Below are positions 16,917-25,210 of a DNA stretch of 64,000 nt, in pieces (position 1 is the first letter of the stretch; each line of letters opens with the position of its first letter). Under the pieces are notes generated by a model. It was not told where the DNA came from. It saw only the letters and a list, made by a program, of their open reading frames with translations, and made no database searches. The DNA is from Pseudomethylobacillus aquaticus (GTDB taxonomy: Bacteria > Pseudomonadota > Gammaproteobacteria > Burkholderiales > Methylophilaceae): positions 1-64,000 of the forward strand of contig NZ_RJVP01000005.1 in assembly GCF_003730115.1 (NCBI RefSeq), read 5' to 3'. A program made the translations under genes and the position numbers.

Positions 16917-17860
16917 CGACACAACAGCTACTTTTTCTGGGCGTGGTATTCATCGTGGTCACTGGCCTGGCGCTGCTGGTGTTCAAGCTTCTGAATCCCA
17001 ACCGGGTCACCCAGCGTGTGGCCAGTCTCAGTCAGCCGCAGCAAGCCGTGGAAGCCAGCAGTTCGGCGCAATGGGTGGAACGTGTGGCACGCGTGGCCGA
17101 ACCGTTCGCCAAACTGTCGCTGCCCGAGCAGGACTGGGAGAAGTCTGTGCTGCGGCGCAGTTTCATCCATGCCGGCTGGCGCAGTCCGTCCGCACCGCGT
17201 GTGTATTTCGGCGTCAAGACCGCGCTGGCGCTTGGCCTGCCCTTGCTGTTCCTGCTGGTGGCGGGCCATGTGGAAGACATGTCACGTGACGATATGCTCA
17301 GCGTGCTGCTGGTGTTGGCGGCGGTGGGCTACTACATCCCCAACATCGTCCTGAGCCGCAGTGTGGAAGCCCGCAAACTGGAGATCTTCGAGAACTTCCC
17401 GGATGCGCTGGACCTGCTCACCGTATGTGTGGAGGCGGGCTTGAGTCTGGACAATGCGCTGACCAAGGTGGCGGGGGAGATCCAGATCAAGAGCGTGATC
17501 CTGAGTCAGGAACTGCAAATGGTGCTGATCGAGATGCGTGCCGGCTTCCCCAAGGAAACCGCCTTGCGCAACCTGGCTCAGCGTACCGGCGTGGAGGATG
17601 TGGACACACTGGTGGCGATGCTGATCCAATCCGAACGCTTCGGTACCAGCATGGGGGAGTCGCTGCGTGTGCACTCCGAAAGCCTGCGTGCCAAGCGACG
17701 CTTCCGCGCCGAGGAAGCCGCTGCCAAGATCGCCCTCAAGCTGCTGTTCCCGCTGATCTTCTTCATCTTCCCCACCTTGCTGCTGGTGATCCTGGGGCCG
17801 GCCTTCATCCAGATCTACAAAGTGCTGCTACCTACCTTCGCGGCGGCTGGCGGCGGCTAG
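16913..17860 (+). CDS. tadC: Tad inner-membrane platform protein TadC
   Basis: The 315-residue partner of TadB has an N-terminal membrane helix (LLFLGVVFIVVTGLALLVF), two more around 100-145, the F domain with FENFPDALDLLTVCVEAGLS and LDNALTKVAGEI, and a last pair of helices (LLFPLIFFIFPTLLLVILGP). The ending LPTFAAAGGG is followed at once by the 7-base tandem repeat. Normally a TPR gene (tadD) would come next; none is seen. Confidence 0.94.
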   Translation: MTTQQLLFLGVVFIVVTGLALLVFKLLNPNRVTQRVASLSQPQQAVEASSSAQWVERVARVAEPFAKLSLPEQDWEKSVLRRSFIHAGWRSPSAPRVYFGVKTALALGLPLLFLLVAGHVEDMSRDDMLSVLLVLAAVGYYIPNIVLSRSVEARKLEIFENFPDALDLLTVCVEAGLSLDNALTKVAGEIQIKSVILSQELQMVLIEMRAGFPKETALRNLAQRTGVEDVDTLVAMLIQSERFGTSMGESLRVHSESLRAKRRFRAEEAAAKIALKLLFPLIFFIFPTLLLVILGPAFIQIYKVLLPTFAAAGGG

Positions 17861-17869
17861 TGGTGAAGG

Positions 17870-17995
17870 GTGAAAAGTGAAAAGTGAAAAGTGAAAAGTG
17901 AAAAGTGAAAAGTGAAAAGTGAAAAGTGAAAAGTGAAAAGTGAAAAGTGAAAAGTGAAAAGTGAAAAGTGAAAAGTGAAAAGTGAAAAGTGAAAA
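17870..17995. repeat. Perfect 18-copy heptanucleotide tandem repeat (GTGAAAA)n
   Basis: The 7-base unit GTGAAAA repeats 18 times without a single mismatch, starting 9 bases after the tadC stop codon. The minus strand reads TTTTCAC repeats. A perfect array of this length is expected to be unstable in copy number. The unit is not a multiple of three, so any frame crossing it would shift with each change; no credible gene crosses it. Confidence 0.97.
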
Positions 17996-18405
17996 CGGTA
18001 CCGCCGTCGTTCCCGCGTAGTAGACGTAGGGCGTACCCGCTTGCGGTACGCCGCACTTTATCCACTGATGCGACAGCGGCTTGATTCGGCGGACTGCCTA
18101 AGGCGAGTCCGCTCTGCGCTGGCCGTTCAGGGTTGTAGCAAACGGGATATCCCCGAGCCGTCATTCCGGCGCAGGCCGGAATCCAGGCAACCAGACCAAA
18201 CGGGGATGTGATCTGTGTGGCTCGCTACGCTCCCGTCAGAATGAGGCGCAGGTTTGGGTGACAAATTGAGGTGATAAATGCCAGCATGCAGTTCAGCGCA
18301 GTGCATTGCGCTTGCAAGCAGCTCTGCAGGAAGCCTTCAGCAAGGCCACCAAGACATCGTGCGACTGCGGGCCCTGTGTCGGATCAATGCTGCTGAGTCA
18401 GCATT
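17996..18405. other. Repeat-rich intergenic region after the Tad cluster
   Basis: No gene is seen. It starts with a fragment of the TTCCCGCG hairpin repeat, continues with GTAGGGCGTACCCGC...GCGGTACGCC palindromic sequence and a GGCGGACT/GAGTCCGC pair, and then contains copy B of the 90-base repeat (18158-18246). This is the same mix of elements as the cheB-cheY gap. Confidence 0.65.
18158..18246 (+). repeat. 90-base interspersed repeat, copy B
   Basis: It starts CCGTCATTCCGGCGCAGG and ends CGTCAGAATGAGG. The middle part, AACGGGGATGTGATCTGTG then GGCTCGCTACGCTCCCGT, matches copy A at 3139-3228 along its whole length with scattered changes. The two copies frame the Tad cluster at a distance of about 15 kb, in the same orientation. 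Confidence 0.7.
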
Positions 18406-19197
18406 TCAAGGACTGACCATCGTGTCAGGGGGTGTATCAACTGGAGAGGGGGCTGCGGGAGCCGCAGGGGCGACTGGTACCGTGCTATCCGGGGTGGGCA
18501 TGGGCGCAGGCAATGTGCTGACGGGCACGGGTGCTGTAGTCACGGCAACCATGCCGGGCTGAGCGGCGGCAGGGGTTTGCACAGGCTGCAGTACGGAGCT
18601 GATACTATCGGCGCGGCTGGTCGTGAACGGCATGGTGGGCGGCATGCTGCTGGTCAGCAGGTCTATCAGGGTGGCATCCGGGATCAGGCTGTTGCGAGCG
18701 CCGTCTATGCCCATGATCTCCTGAATGTTGGCCCCGTACACGGAGCCCAAGCCCAGCAATCCATTCGGCCCGGTCAGCGGGCCTGCCAGCACTGGCGCAT
18801 CATCCTGCATGAAACTGATGACAGGGAGTTCTGTGCTATCGATCAAGGCGACGATGTCAGCGCTGACATCCTGATGATTGGCATCCTGATCGTTGCCGGT
18901 CTCGGAAGGCAAGGTGCCAGAGGTCACGATGTCGGATGGCAAGTGCTCTTCACTGACGGCGGCTGTCTGAGCAGGTGTCTGCGCAGACACCTCTGGGGTG
19001 TCCACCTGACCGGCATCGAAACTGGTCGAGCTGGCTTCTTCGTTTACTGCAACGAGTTGTGCTGCTTGCTGGCTGGCCGTGTCAGCGCTCATTTCGACAT
19101 TGTCGGCAAATGCCTGCGCTGTGATCAGAGCAAACAAACACCACAGCGCGAGCATGGAAAATGACACGGTACCGAGTAGCTTGTGATTTTTATTCAT
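18406..19197 (-). CDS. Secreted Ala/Pro-rich protein of unknown function
   Basis: I do not recognise this protein. Starting at ATG 19197 (an in-frame start 126 bases further upstream is possible), it has 263 residues. It opens with an export signal, KLLGTVSFSMLALWCLFALI then TAQAFA. An acidic Ser/Thr/Asp-rich region follows to about 130. A short more ordered part has GPLTGPNGLLGLGSVYGANI and QEIMGIDGARNSLIPDATLI. The last 70 residues are a Pro/Val/Ala/Thr tail (VPVAPAAPAAPSPVDTPP). It runs opposite to the Tad genes and is divergent from the XRE regulator. A surface or periplasmic role is likely; nothing more can be said. Confidence 0.6.
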   Translation of the reverse strand: MNKNHKLLGTVSFSMLALWCLFALITAQAFADNVEMSADTASQQAAQLVAVNEEASSTSFDAGQVDTPEVSAQTPAQTAAVSEEHLPSDIVTSGTLPSETGNDQDANHQDVSADIVALIDSTELPVISFMQDDAPVLAGPLTGPNGLLGLGSVYGANIQEIMGIDGARNSLIPDATLIDLLTSSMPPTMPFTTSRADSISSVLQPVQTPAAAQPGMVAVTTAPVPVSTLPAPMPTPDSTVPVAPAAPAAPSPVDTPPDTMVSP

Positions 19198-19441
19198 GGG
19201 CTTGTTTTCAGGTGAGATAGGTGACGGAAAAGATTTCCTCCCAGACCGCACAATCGATTGTAGAAGTGATGAATTAGGATTGCCAGCTAAATTGCAGGGC
19301 GACACTTGTGCAGATGGTTGCATTTGTGGAACTTCAAACTAACTGAAGCATGCTTTTTTATTAAAATCAATTATTTATATTTTTTGATGTAGAATATAAT
19401 CGGTGGGCTAGTCTGGGATGTATCGAGCATAATCAGCCGCT

Positions 19442-19681
19442 ATGTCATACTTGTTTGAACAGCTGCGGAACTGTCTGGCGGCTAACGTAAAGCGTCGCCG
19501 GGTGGCGCTTGGCTTGTCTCAGGAAGAGCTGGCATTCAACTCCCATATCGATCGAACCTATATCAGTCGCATAGAAAACAGCATAGGCAATGTTTCCTTG
19601 CGTATCGTATGCGAAATAGCCGAGTCGCTTAACACGGACCCGAGCGACCTCCTTAAGTGCATTGATGAGCCGCCGCAGTAG
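19442..19681 (+). CDS. Small XRE-family helix-turn-helix regulator
   Basis: The 79-residue protein is almost entirely one Cro/C1-type DNA-binding domain: VKRRRVALGLSQEELAFNSH then IDRTYISRIENSIGNVSLRI and a final helix IAESLNTDPSDLL. Such stand-alone regulators control nearby or mobile genes. It is divergent from the secreted Ala/Pro-rich gene, and the AT-rich 245 bases between them could hold shared promoters. Its targets are unknown. Confidence 0.85.
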   Translation: MSYLFEQLRNCLAANVKRRRVALGLSQEELAFNSHIDRTYISRIENSIGNVSLRIVCEIAESLNTDPSDLLKCIDEPPQ

Positions 19682-19798
19682 CGGTCACTGATGCGCTATT
19701 ACCACCCCAGCCGCTGCTCATTGCCTGATCACGAGCAAGGACATATCTAAAGTCTTCAGTTCTCTGCTGGTTTTTAGCAGCCACTGCTACAAAAAAAG

Positions 19799-19836
19799 AA
19801 GATTGGGAGTGATCCGCTCAAGTCACTCCCAATCTT
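19799..19836 (-). terminator. Rho-independent terminator of the OmpA-like lipoprotein gene
   Basis: AAGATTGGGAGTGA (19799-19812) pairs perfectly over 14 bases with TCACTCCCAATCTT (19823-19836). On the minus strand the stem is followed by CTTTTTTTGTAG. It lies 23 bases after the stop codon of the gene at 19859. Confidence 0.9.
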
Positions 19837-19858
19837 TAACTGCTTGCGCAAACGGTTG

Positions 19859-20563
19859 CTACTGCATCGCTACTATCATGAGTTCTGTCCCCACCTGTTT
19901 GGTCAGTGTCAGTACCGGCTTATAGTCGTCGCTGGACAAATCGTTGACCCTGCTTTCAAAAAGCTCCAGATCCACATCCACACGGCGGTTGAGCTTGCGA
20001 CCTGCTGCTGTTTTGTTGTCGGCGATAAAACAGCTTGTGCAGTAGCTGGTCTTGATATTGCTGCCAGGCACGCCAGCTGCGATCAACAAGCTGCGCACGT
20101 GGACTGCACGTTGTTGTGCAATGTCTTTGTTGGCGTCTTTTTTACCCGAAACATCCGTTCTGCCCCGTACATGTACGGATTTGGCTTCGATGGCAAGAGG
20201 CAATATCTCGTTCCAGACTTGCTTGCCTGCCGGACCTAGTGTGGTTTTGGAGGCAGCAAAAGGAATCGTTCTGCGAACGACTGCAAACGCGGGTTCCATG
20301 ATCATGCTGGTGGTGATCTCTTTGCTGGTCTCCTGGGCAGTACCAAGGTCTACGATTTGATGGGTTTCAGCACTCTCCGGCTCGTCGTTGCTCGTCATGG
20401 GCTCTGTCATTGCAGCATCTGCAACGGATTCAGTTGCTGCGGCTTGCGCTGGAGTAGCAGGCTGGGTTTCCATGGCGGCGGAATCGGGCCTGGATTTCAT
20501 GCTGCAGGCGTTCAAGGCGAGTACACCACTCAACATGAGCGATATCAAAATTTGCGACTTCAT
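19859..20563 (-). CDS. OmpA-family lipoprotein
   Basis: From ATG 20563, with GGGGAA upstream, the product has 234 residues. The signal MKSQILISLMLSGVLALNAC places the lipid-bearing cysteine at position 20. A 60-residue Ala/Glu/Thr-rich linker follows. The C-terminal half resembles an OmpA peptidoglycan-binding domain: VHVRGRTDVSGKKDANKDIA, QQRAVHVRSLLIAAGVPGSN and NRRVDVDLELFESRV. An unusual CTSC cysteine pair sits within it. A ~35-residue tail follows the domain. It probably anchors the outer membrane to the wall. Confidence 0.8.
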   Translation of the reverse strand: MKSQILISLMLSGVLALNACSMKSRPDSAAMETQPATPAQAAATESVADAAMTEPMTSNDEPESAETHQIVDLGTAQETSKEITTSMIMEPAFAVVRRTIPFAASKTTLGPAGKQVWNEILPLAIEAKSVHVRGRTDVSGKKDANKDIAQQRAVHVRSLLIAAGVPGSNIKTSYCTSCFIADNKTAAGRKLNRRVDVDLELFESRVNDLSSDDYKPVLTLTKQVGTELMIVAMQ

Positions 20564-20870
20564 AATTTCCCCGTAATAGTTAACAACCATCTTTATCTTG
20601 TAGTTTGCACATACAAGTCTGGTGCGTTAAGGTAAATGTGTTGATTATAATCCGCAATATTTTTTTACAGGAATCCTGAAAAAATAGGGTTCGGTCTTTG
20701 CGTAAAAGTAATTCTGATCTGTCATCACTGAGGTTGGAAATCTAATAAATATTTAATAATCATTTAGTTGTATTGTTTATTTATCAACTTTATACCCATG
20801 TGTAGGCATTTGTAGGCTATGGGTGTTGATCTTATGTTTAATGTGAATTCATTAGTCAGGCACTGGTTTT
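20564..20870. promoter_or_regulatory. AT-rich divergent intergenic region
   Basis: The 307 bases between the OmpA-like gene and the gene at 20871 are markedly AT-rich (for example AATAAATATTTAATAATCA near 20745-20763) and hold no gene. They must contain the promoters of both divergent genes, but I cannot assign exact boxes. Confidence 0.45.
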
Positions 20871-21839
20871 ATGTTGTTGAAAAAATTAAGTAGTTTAGGC
20901 AGGCCGTATCCAAGCATGCTTTTGAAGCGCTACGGTTTGTCCGGCTTGCTGGCTAAATTCAATTCATGGAATGGAATAAAGTCCGATTTCAACCGCACGA
21001 TCTTTACCAGATCGCGTTGGTCACATCGCTACACAGGCGGCGCGAAGCTGACGCGCAGAGCCCTGCTCAGAATGAGTTTTCCACATGTGGCGGTTAACAC
21101 CTACAGCAGGAACATGCTGGTCTGGCGTGCAGCGGCATTAACGGTGTTTTTTATTGGCGGTTACTTCATCGCAGCCATGCAATATCGCAGCGTTTCGATC
21201 GCGGCGATGGAGCTCAGGGTGGATCAATCCCGAGATCACGCAGATCAATACTTGTCTGATGCGATCAATCTGCAAAAAAAGCTGGACGTGCAGCAGGTGG
21301 AGATCTCCCAGCTACATAGCCAACTGGACAAGCTGCATGCGGACCGCATCAATCTGCACAATGATCTGGTGTTCTATAAAAACCTGGCTGGCAAGAAAAC
21401 AGAACTGGCAAGAATGAAAGCGGATGCCAGGGAGGCAGCTTTGGTTGCAAGCCCGGCCAGTTCTGTTTCCAGCGCGGTAGCCAAGCCTGAAGCGGCTGTG
21501 CAGGATGCCAGTCCGGTTGTTTTGAAAAGCTTTGCGGTGAACCGGGCGGCTGAGTCTGGTGAATATGCGTTCTCTATCCTGCTCGCCAAAGACTCCAATC
21601 AGGACAAAGCCATCAAGGGGGTGCTGAAGGTGACGCTGGTGGGCGTCGAGGTGGATAAAGTGGTGACCGTGCCGTTTGATGAGCCCAGGCCGTTCGTTGT
21701 GGATTTCAAAAAGTCCCAAAGGATCAACGGCGAGTTTCAGATCCCGGAATATTGGACTAACAGAAAGATACGCGTCAGCCTGCTTGAAGACGGAAACAGC
21801 AAGCCTAGCTACAGTTGGGTAAGCAAAGTGCCAGACTAA
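20871..21839 (+). CDS. Single-pass membrane protein with coiled coil (DUF6776-like)
   Basis: The 322-residue protein has a basic N-terminal ~80 residues and a membrane helix (LVWRAAALTVFFIGGYFIAA, about 84-103). A periplasmic coiled coil runs through about 110-180 (SDAINLQKKLDVQQVEISQL, HSQLDKLHADRINLHNDLVF-YKNLAG). An Ala/Ser/Val linker and a C-terminal beta-rich domain follow. The helix-coil-'FYKNL' arrangement resembles the DUF6776 family; this is from memory of the family. The ATG at 20871 has only a weak AGG site, and a later start (M68) is possible. Function unknown. Its terminator is the hairpin that forms the left edge of the island. Confidence 0.65.
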   Translation: MLLKKLSSLGRPYPSMLLKRYGLSGLLAKFNSWNGIKSDFNRTIFTRSRWSHRYTGGAKLTRRALLRMSFPHVAVNTYSRNMLVWRAAALTVFFIGGYFIAAMQYRSVSIAAMELRVDQSRDHADQYLSDAINLQKKLDVQQVEISQLHSQLDKLHADRINLHNDLVFYKNLAGKKTELARMKADAREAALVASPASSVSSAVAKPEAAVQDASPVVLKSFAVNRAAESGEYAFSILLAKDSNQDKAIKGVLKVTLVGVEVDKVVTVPFDEPRPFVVDFKKSQRINGEFQIPEYWTNRKIRVSLLEDGNSKPSYSWVSKVPD

Positions 21840-21889
21840 GGGGCAAGATCTTAGTGGGTCAAGATCAAAGCGCAGAGACACACAGACGT

Positions 21890-21963
21890 AAAAAACGCCG
21901 CAATGCGGCGTTTTTTTATTTGGCGGAGAGCGAGGGATTCGAACCCTGGGTACAGATTTAAGC
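21890..21963 (-). repeat. Left island boundary: displaced 3' end of tRNA-Ser with terminator
   Basis: These 74 bases repeat, in direct orientation, the sequence at 40011-40085. First comes the terminator hairpin AACGCCGC-AAT-GCGGCGTT with its A and T runs, then TTTATTTGGCGGAGAGCGAG and GGATTCGAACCCT, then (with a 3-base difference) TACAGATTTAAGC. On the minus strand this is the last 43 bases of tRNA-Ser including CCA. The T-stem is broken here, so it is not a functional tRNA. The hairpin also serves as terminator for the upstream gene. Confidence 0.9.
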
Positions 21964-22127
21964 TGACAATTTCTTCCAACATGCTGAATAAGCTGTAATT
22001 CTTGATTTATTTCCAATCGGATATCACTCAGCAGCCAGCTACTACCTCACAGAAGGGGATGCTAATCCGGCTTGTGGCGTTATGCCAGCCACGTTTAATG
22101 AAAAAACGAGCGCGTGCTAGCAAGCTG

Positions 22128-23033
22128 CTAGTCCTGGTTTGTTATGCCATGTGGCACATGGCCAGTGGCAACATGTAGGCGGGCCGAGTCGCAATGTTTG
22201 CGTTGATCATCGAAAAAGATATCCGCGCCAAATGCCTCCAGGAAGGGTCCCTTGTTCATTCCGGCGAGAAACAACGCCTCATCGATTCTGATCCCCCAGT
22301 GCCGTAAAGTCCGAATGACTCGCTCATGTGCGGGAGCACCGCGTGCCGTCACCAGTGCTGTTCTGATTGGTGAAGCATCTGCCGGATATTGCGATTGAAT
22401 GGTATGCAATAATTCAAGAAAATGTTTGAAAGGCCCGCCTGGCAGAGGCTGGTTAGCAGCCTGCATTTCGTTGCTGGAAAAAGCTTCCAACCCTTTTTCC
22501 TTGTAGATTCTTTCCGACTCATCCGAAAAAAGTACGGCATCACCATCAAACGCGATACGTAAACCAGTCGAATCGCGATTTCGCAGCGTGGATGGAAGTA
22601 TGGTCGCCGCTGCATAACCAGCATCCAGAACATTTCTCACGTCGTCTGGGTCCGCTGATAAAAAAAGATGCACCCCTAGTGCAGGCACATACCGAAACGC
22701 TGGCTCCCCTCCCGTAAACACGGCGCGGGTGATATTCAACTGATGATGGCGTATGGAATTAAATGCTCTGAGGCCAGTGTCAGCGCTGTTTCTGGATAAC
22801 AGCACCACCTCGACATGGTGCTGTGTCGTAGCACTATCATTAAGCGACAGGAGCTTTTTGGTCAGGTTGAACGCAACGCCGGGTTGCAAAGGCACATCTT
22901 CGTGGGTGATCTGATAGTTTGAGTAAGCCTCGAGCCCCTCCTGTTCATAGACCTGATGACTTTCTGTCAGGTCAAACAAGGCTCGCGATGCAATACCAAT
23001 GGTCAAAGACGGGCGACTATCTGCGCGTGACAT
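22128..23033 (-). CDS. 5'-nucleotidase (cytosolic nucleotidase-I family)
   Basis: The 301-residue protein resembles the cN-I type 5'-nucleotidase family (Pfam 5-nucleotidase), which hydrolyses nucleoside monophosphates in the cytosol. It shows LTIGIASRALFDLTESHQVY at the start, the HAD-like catalytic segment LRIAFDGDAVLFSDESERIY near the middle, and LFLAGMNKGPFLEAFGADIF with FDDQ near the end. It reads in the same direction as recD and starts 108 bases after it, so it may share the recCBD transcript. A role in recycling nucleotides released by the nuclease is an attractive but untested idea. Confidence 0.85.
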   Translation of the reverse strand: MSRADSRPSLTIGIASRALFDLTESHQVYEQEGLEAYSNYQITHEDVPLQPGVAFNLTKKLLSLNDSATTQHHVEVVLLSRNSADTGLRAFNSIRHHQLNITRAVFTGGEPAFRYVPALGVHLFLSADPDDVRNVLDAGYAAATILPSTLRNRDSTGLRIAFDGDAVLFSDESERIYKEKGLEAFSSNEMQAANQPLPGGPFKHFLELLHTIQSQYPADASPIRTALVTARGAPAHERVIRTLRHWGIRIDEALFLAGMNKGPFLEAFGADIFFDDQRKHCDSARLHVATGHVPHGITNQD

Positions 23034-23140
23034 GCTTGTAATTCCTTGAGTTTGCTGCTTGATTGTCAGGTGTCATCAAACGCATGCTAGCCAACTCACA
23101 ACGCATCTCGTCATGCCCATGTGCTGCCATGCATATTCCA

Positions 23141-25210
23141 TCAGAATGATAGTCCACTGGCTCGCTTCACTCTTCGGGCCGCTGCTTCTTCAGGGACGGT
23201 CTGGTTGTCCAGGGTGACCAGGGTGAAGCGGGCTTTGGCCCGCGTGATCCCGGTGTAGAGTAACTCACGCGTGAGTACAGGATTCATTTTGGGGGGCAGT
23301 ACCAGCAAGGCATGTTCAAACTCAGACCCCTGAGACTTGTGCACGGTCATGGCATACACGGTTTGGATGTGATTAAGACGGCTGGGTGAAACCCAGTGCA
23401 CAGCGTCATCCTTGCCGATGAAAGCCACCCGCAAACCCCACGCGCGGCCGCCTGCAGCGTTGAGCGGATAATGCAAGGTCAAACCGATATCGCCGTTCAT
23501 CAAGCCCAGACTGTAATTGTTCTGGGTCACGAGTACTGGTCTGCCAGAATACCAGGGCTGGTTAGTTGGTATCAGACCTTGTCCTGCCAGTGCGGCTTCA
23601 ATCTTCAGGTTCAGCCCTTCCACACCAGCATCGCCGTTTCTGAGTGCACATAGCACCTGGAATTGGCTATATTCGGTCAGTAAACTGCGTGCCCATTGGT
23701 CAAAGGTATCGAGATCCTCGTCCAGAGTGGGTTGGCTTGAGGACATCCGGCTGAAATGAGCCGCATAGCCTGAGCCTATCACCTGGTTCGTCGGTTTGCC
23801 GGCAAGTTGTTGCGTAAGTGTTTGAAGATTGTCAGTAGGAAAATGCAGGTAGTGGATGTCTTTGTACGCTCCGTGCCAGACGGCGCGCATTGCCGCGATG
23901 TCACCCAGATTGACCGCACGCGCCAGTTGGCCTATGCCACTCGCGTCACTAAAGCGGTGACTCTTGCGCAACATGACAACGTGCTGGGAAAGGGCATCAC
24001 CTGCCGTATTTTGCAGGTCGCTAGGGATGATCTCGCCGGTCATCTGCTGTATCCAGTCTATGGTACTCGGCAGATAGTTTCCCTGTTCTGCGCGTAGGCA
24101 AAGTTCACCGAGAATGGAACCAGCCTCGACAGAGGCTAGTTGATCCTTGTCGCCTATCAGTATCAATCGCGCATGCTCAGGCAACGCAGACAGTACCGAT
24201 GCCATCATGTCGAGGTCAACCATGGACGCTTCATCAATGATGAGCAGGTCTACAGGCATCGGATTGCGCGCGTTGTAGCGAAACTGTCTGGAGTCACGCT
24301 GCGGCCCCAAAAGGCGATGCAGGGTACTCACTTCGCTGTCCAGATGCGCTTCGACCCTGGTCCGCACTTCAACCGGCAAGCTGGAGATAGCGGATGCAAT
24401 CGCCGATTGAAGGCGTGCGGCTGCTTTTCCGGTGGGGGCCGCGAGCCGGATGGTGAGTGGAGTGGCCTTGTTGTCAGCAAGCGCCAGCGTTTGTAAAAGC
24501 GCAATAAGACGCACCACCGTAGTGGTTTTTCCTGTGCCAGGCCCGCCAGTGATGACGCTGAACGCACTGCGCGCTGAAATCGCACAAGCCAGTTTTTGCC
24601 AGTCTGATTCAGGGCCTTGATGCGCAGTAAACAATGACGTGAGTGTGGCTTGGAACAGGGCTTGATGCCGAGTAAGCGTTGCTGCTATGGACGCAGTTTT
24701 CGCCATCCGCTGCTGAATCATCGACTCGATATTGCGCTCATGTTGCCAGTAGCGCCTGAGATACAAACGCGGCCCTACGAGTACCAGTGGCGTATTGCCA
24801 GTGCCGCTTCCCACTATCTCCGCATGGGCGAGACGCTGGATCCACGCGGCATAACCTATCTGCGTCATACATTGCTGCAGAGTCACGCAACCGTATTGGG
24901 GGTCATCCACGAGTAGACTGGCATTGACCGGGAAGATACTATCCGGATCGTCAAAACATGCTTCAAGATCAAGGCAGACGTGCCCTCGACCCAACTGATA
25001 GCTGACCAATGCGGCCGAGAACAGCAGAGCAGGGTCCGCATCCTGCGCTTCGTTATGGATGAATTTGGCTAGGGCATAGTCCACATCACGAAATCCACCA
25101 GCCTCAACCGCTGTGCTCAGCATACTCAGCATCGCGCTGGGTTTCTGCATCACATTGAGGTGATAGCGGAGTTCAGCCTGCAGTTCATTCATCATTTCAG
25201 CTTGCTGCAT
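23141..25210 (-). CDS. recD: Exodeoxyribonuclease V subunit alpha, RecD helicase
   Basis: RecD is the 5'-3' helicase motor of RecBCD, which processes double-strand breaks and degrades foreign linear DNA. I place the start at 25210, where AAGGAGG lies 7 bases upstream inside the end of recB; this gives 689 residues and a 14-base overlap. Superfamily 1 motifs are intact: Walker A TGGPGTGKTTTVVRL (about 221-235), motif II LLIIDEASMVDLDM, and the C-terminal YAMTVHKSQGSEFEHALLVL and TGITRAKARFTLV. Length is within family range. Confidence 0.95.
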   Translation of the reverse strand: MQQAEMMNELQAELRYHLNVMQKPSAMLSMLSTAVEAGGFRDVDYALAKFIHNEAQDADPALLFSAALVSYQLGRGHVCLDLEACFDDPDSIFPVNASLLVDDPQYGCVTLQQCMTQIGYAAWIQRLAHAEIVGSGTGNTPLVLVGPRLYLRRYWQHERNIESMIQQRMAKTASIAATLTRHQALFQATLTSLFTAHQGPESDWQKLACAISARSAFSVITGGPGTGKTTTVVRLIALLQTLALADNKATPLTIRLAAPTGKAAARLQSAIASAISSLPVEVRTRVEAHLDSEVSTLHRLLGPQRDSRQFRYNARNPMPVDLLIIDEASMVDLDMMASVLSALPEHARLILIGDKDQLASVEAGSILGELCLRAEQGNYLPSTIDWIQQMTGEIIPSDLQNTAGDALSQHVVMLRKSHRFSDASGIGQLARAVNLGDIAAMRAVWHGAYKDIHYLHFPTDNLQTLTQQLAGKPTNQVIGSGYAAHFSRMSSSQPTLDEDLDTFDQWARSLLTEYSQFQVLCALRNGDAGVEGLNLKIEAALAGQGLIPTNQPWYSGRPVLVTQNNYSLGLMNGDIGLTLHYPLNAAGGRAWGLRVAFIGKDDAVHWVSPSRLNHIQTVYAMTVHKSQGSEFEHALLVLPPKMNPVLTRELLYTGITRAKARFTLVTLDNQTVPEEAAARRVKRASGLSF

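Noticed and set aside
17870..17995. CRISPR array
   Set aside because: The units are 7 bases with no spacers; no cas genes are present in the window.
17832..18164. 110-codon minus-strand frame with FHFSLFT repeats
   Set aside because: It is just the translation of the GTGAAAA array; no start context, no domain.
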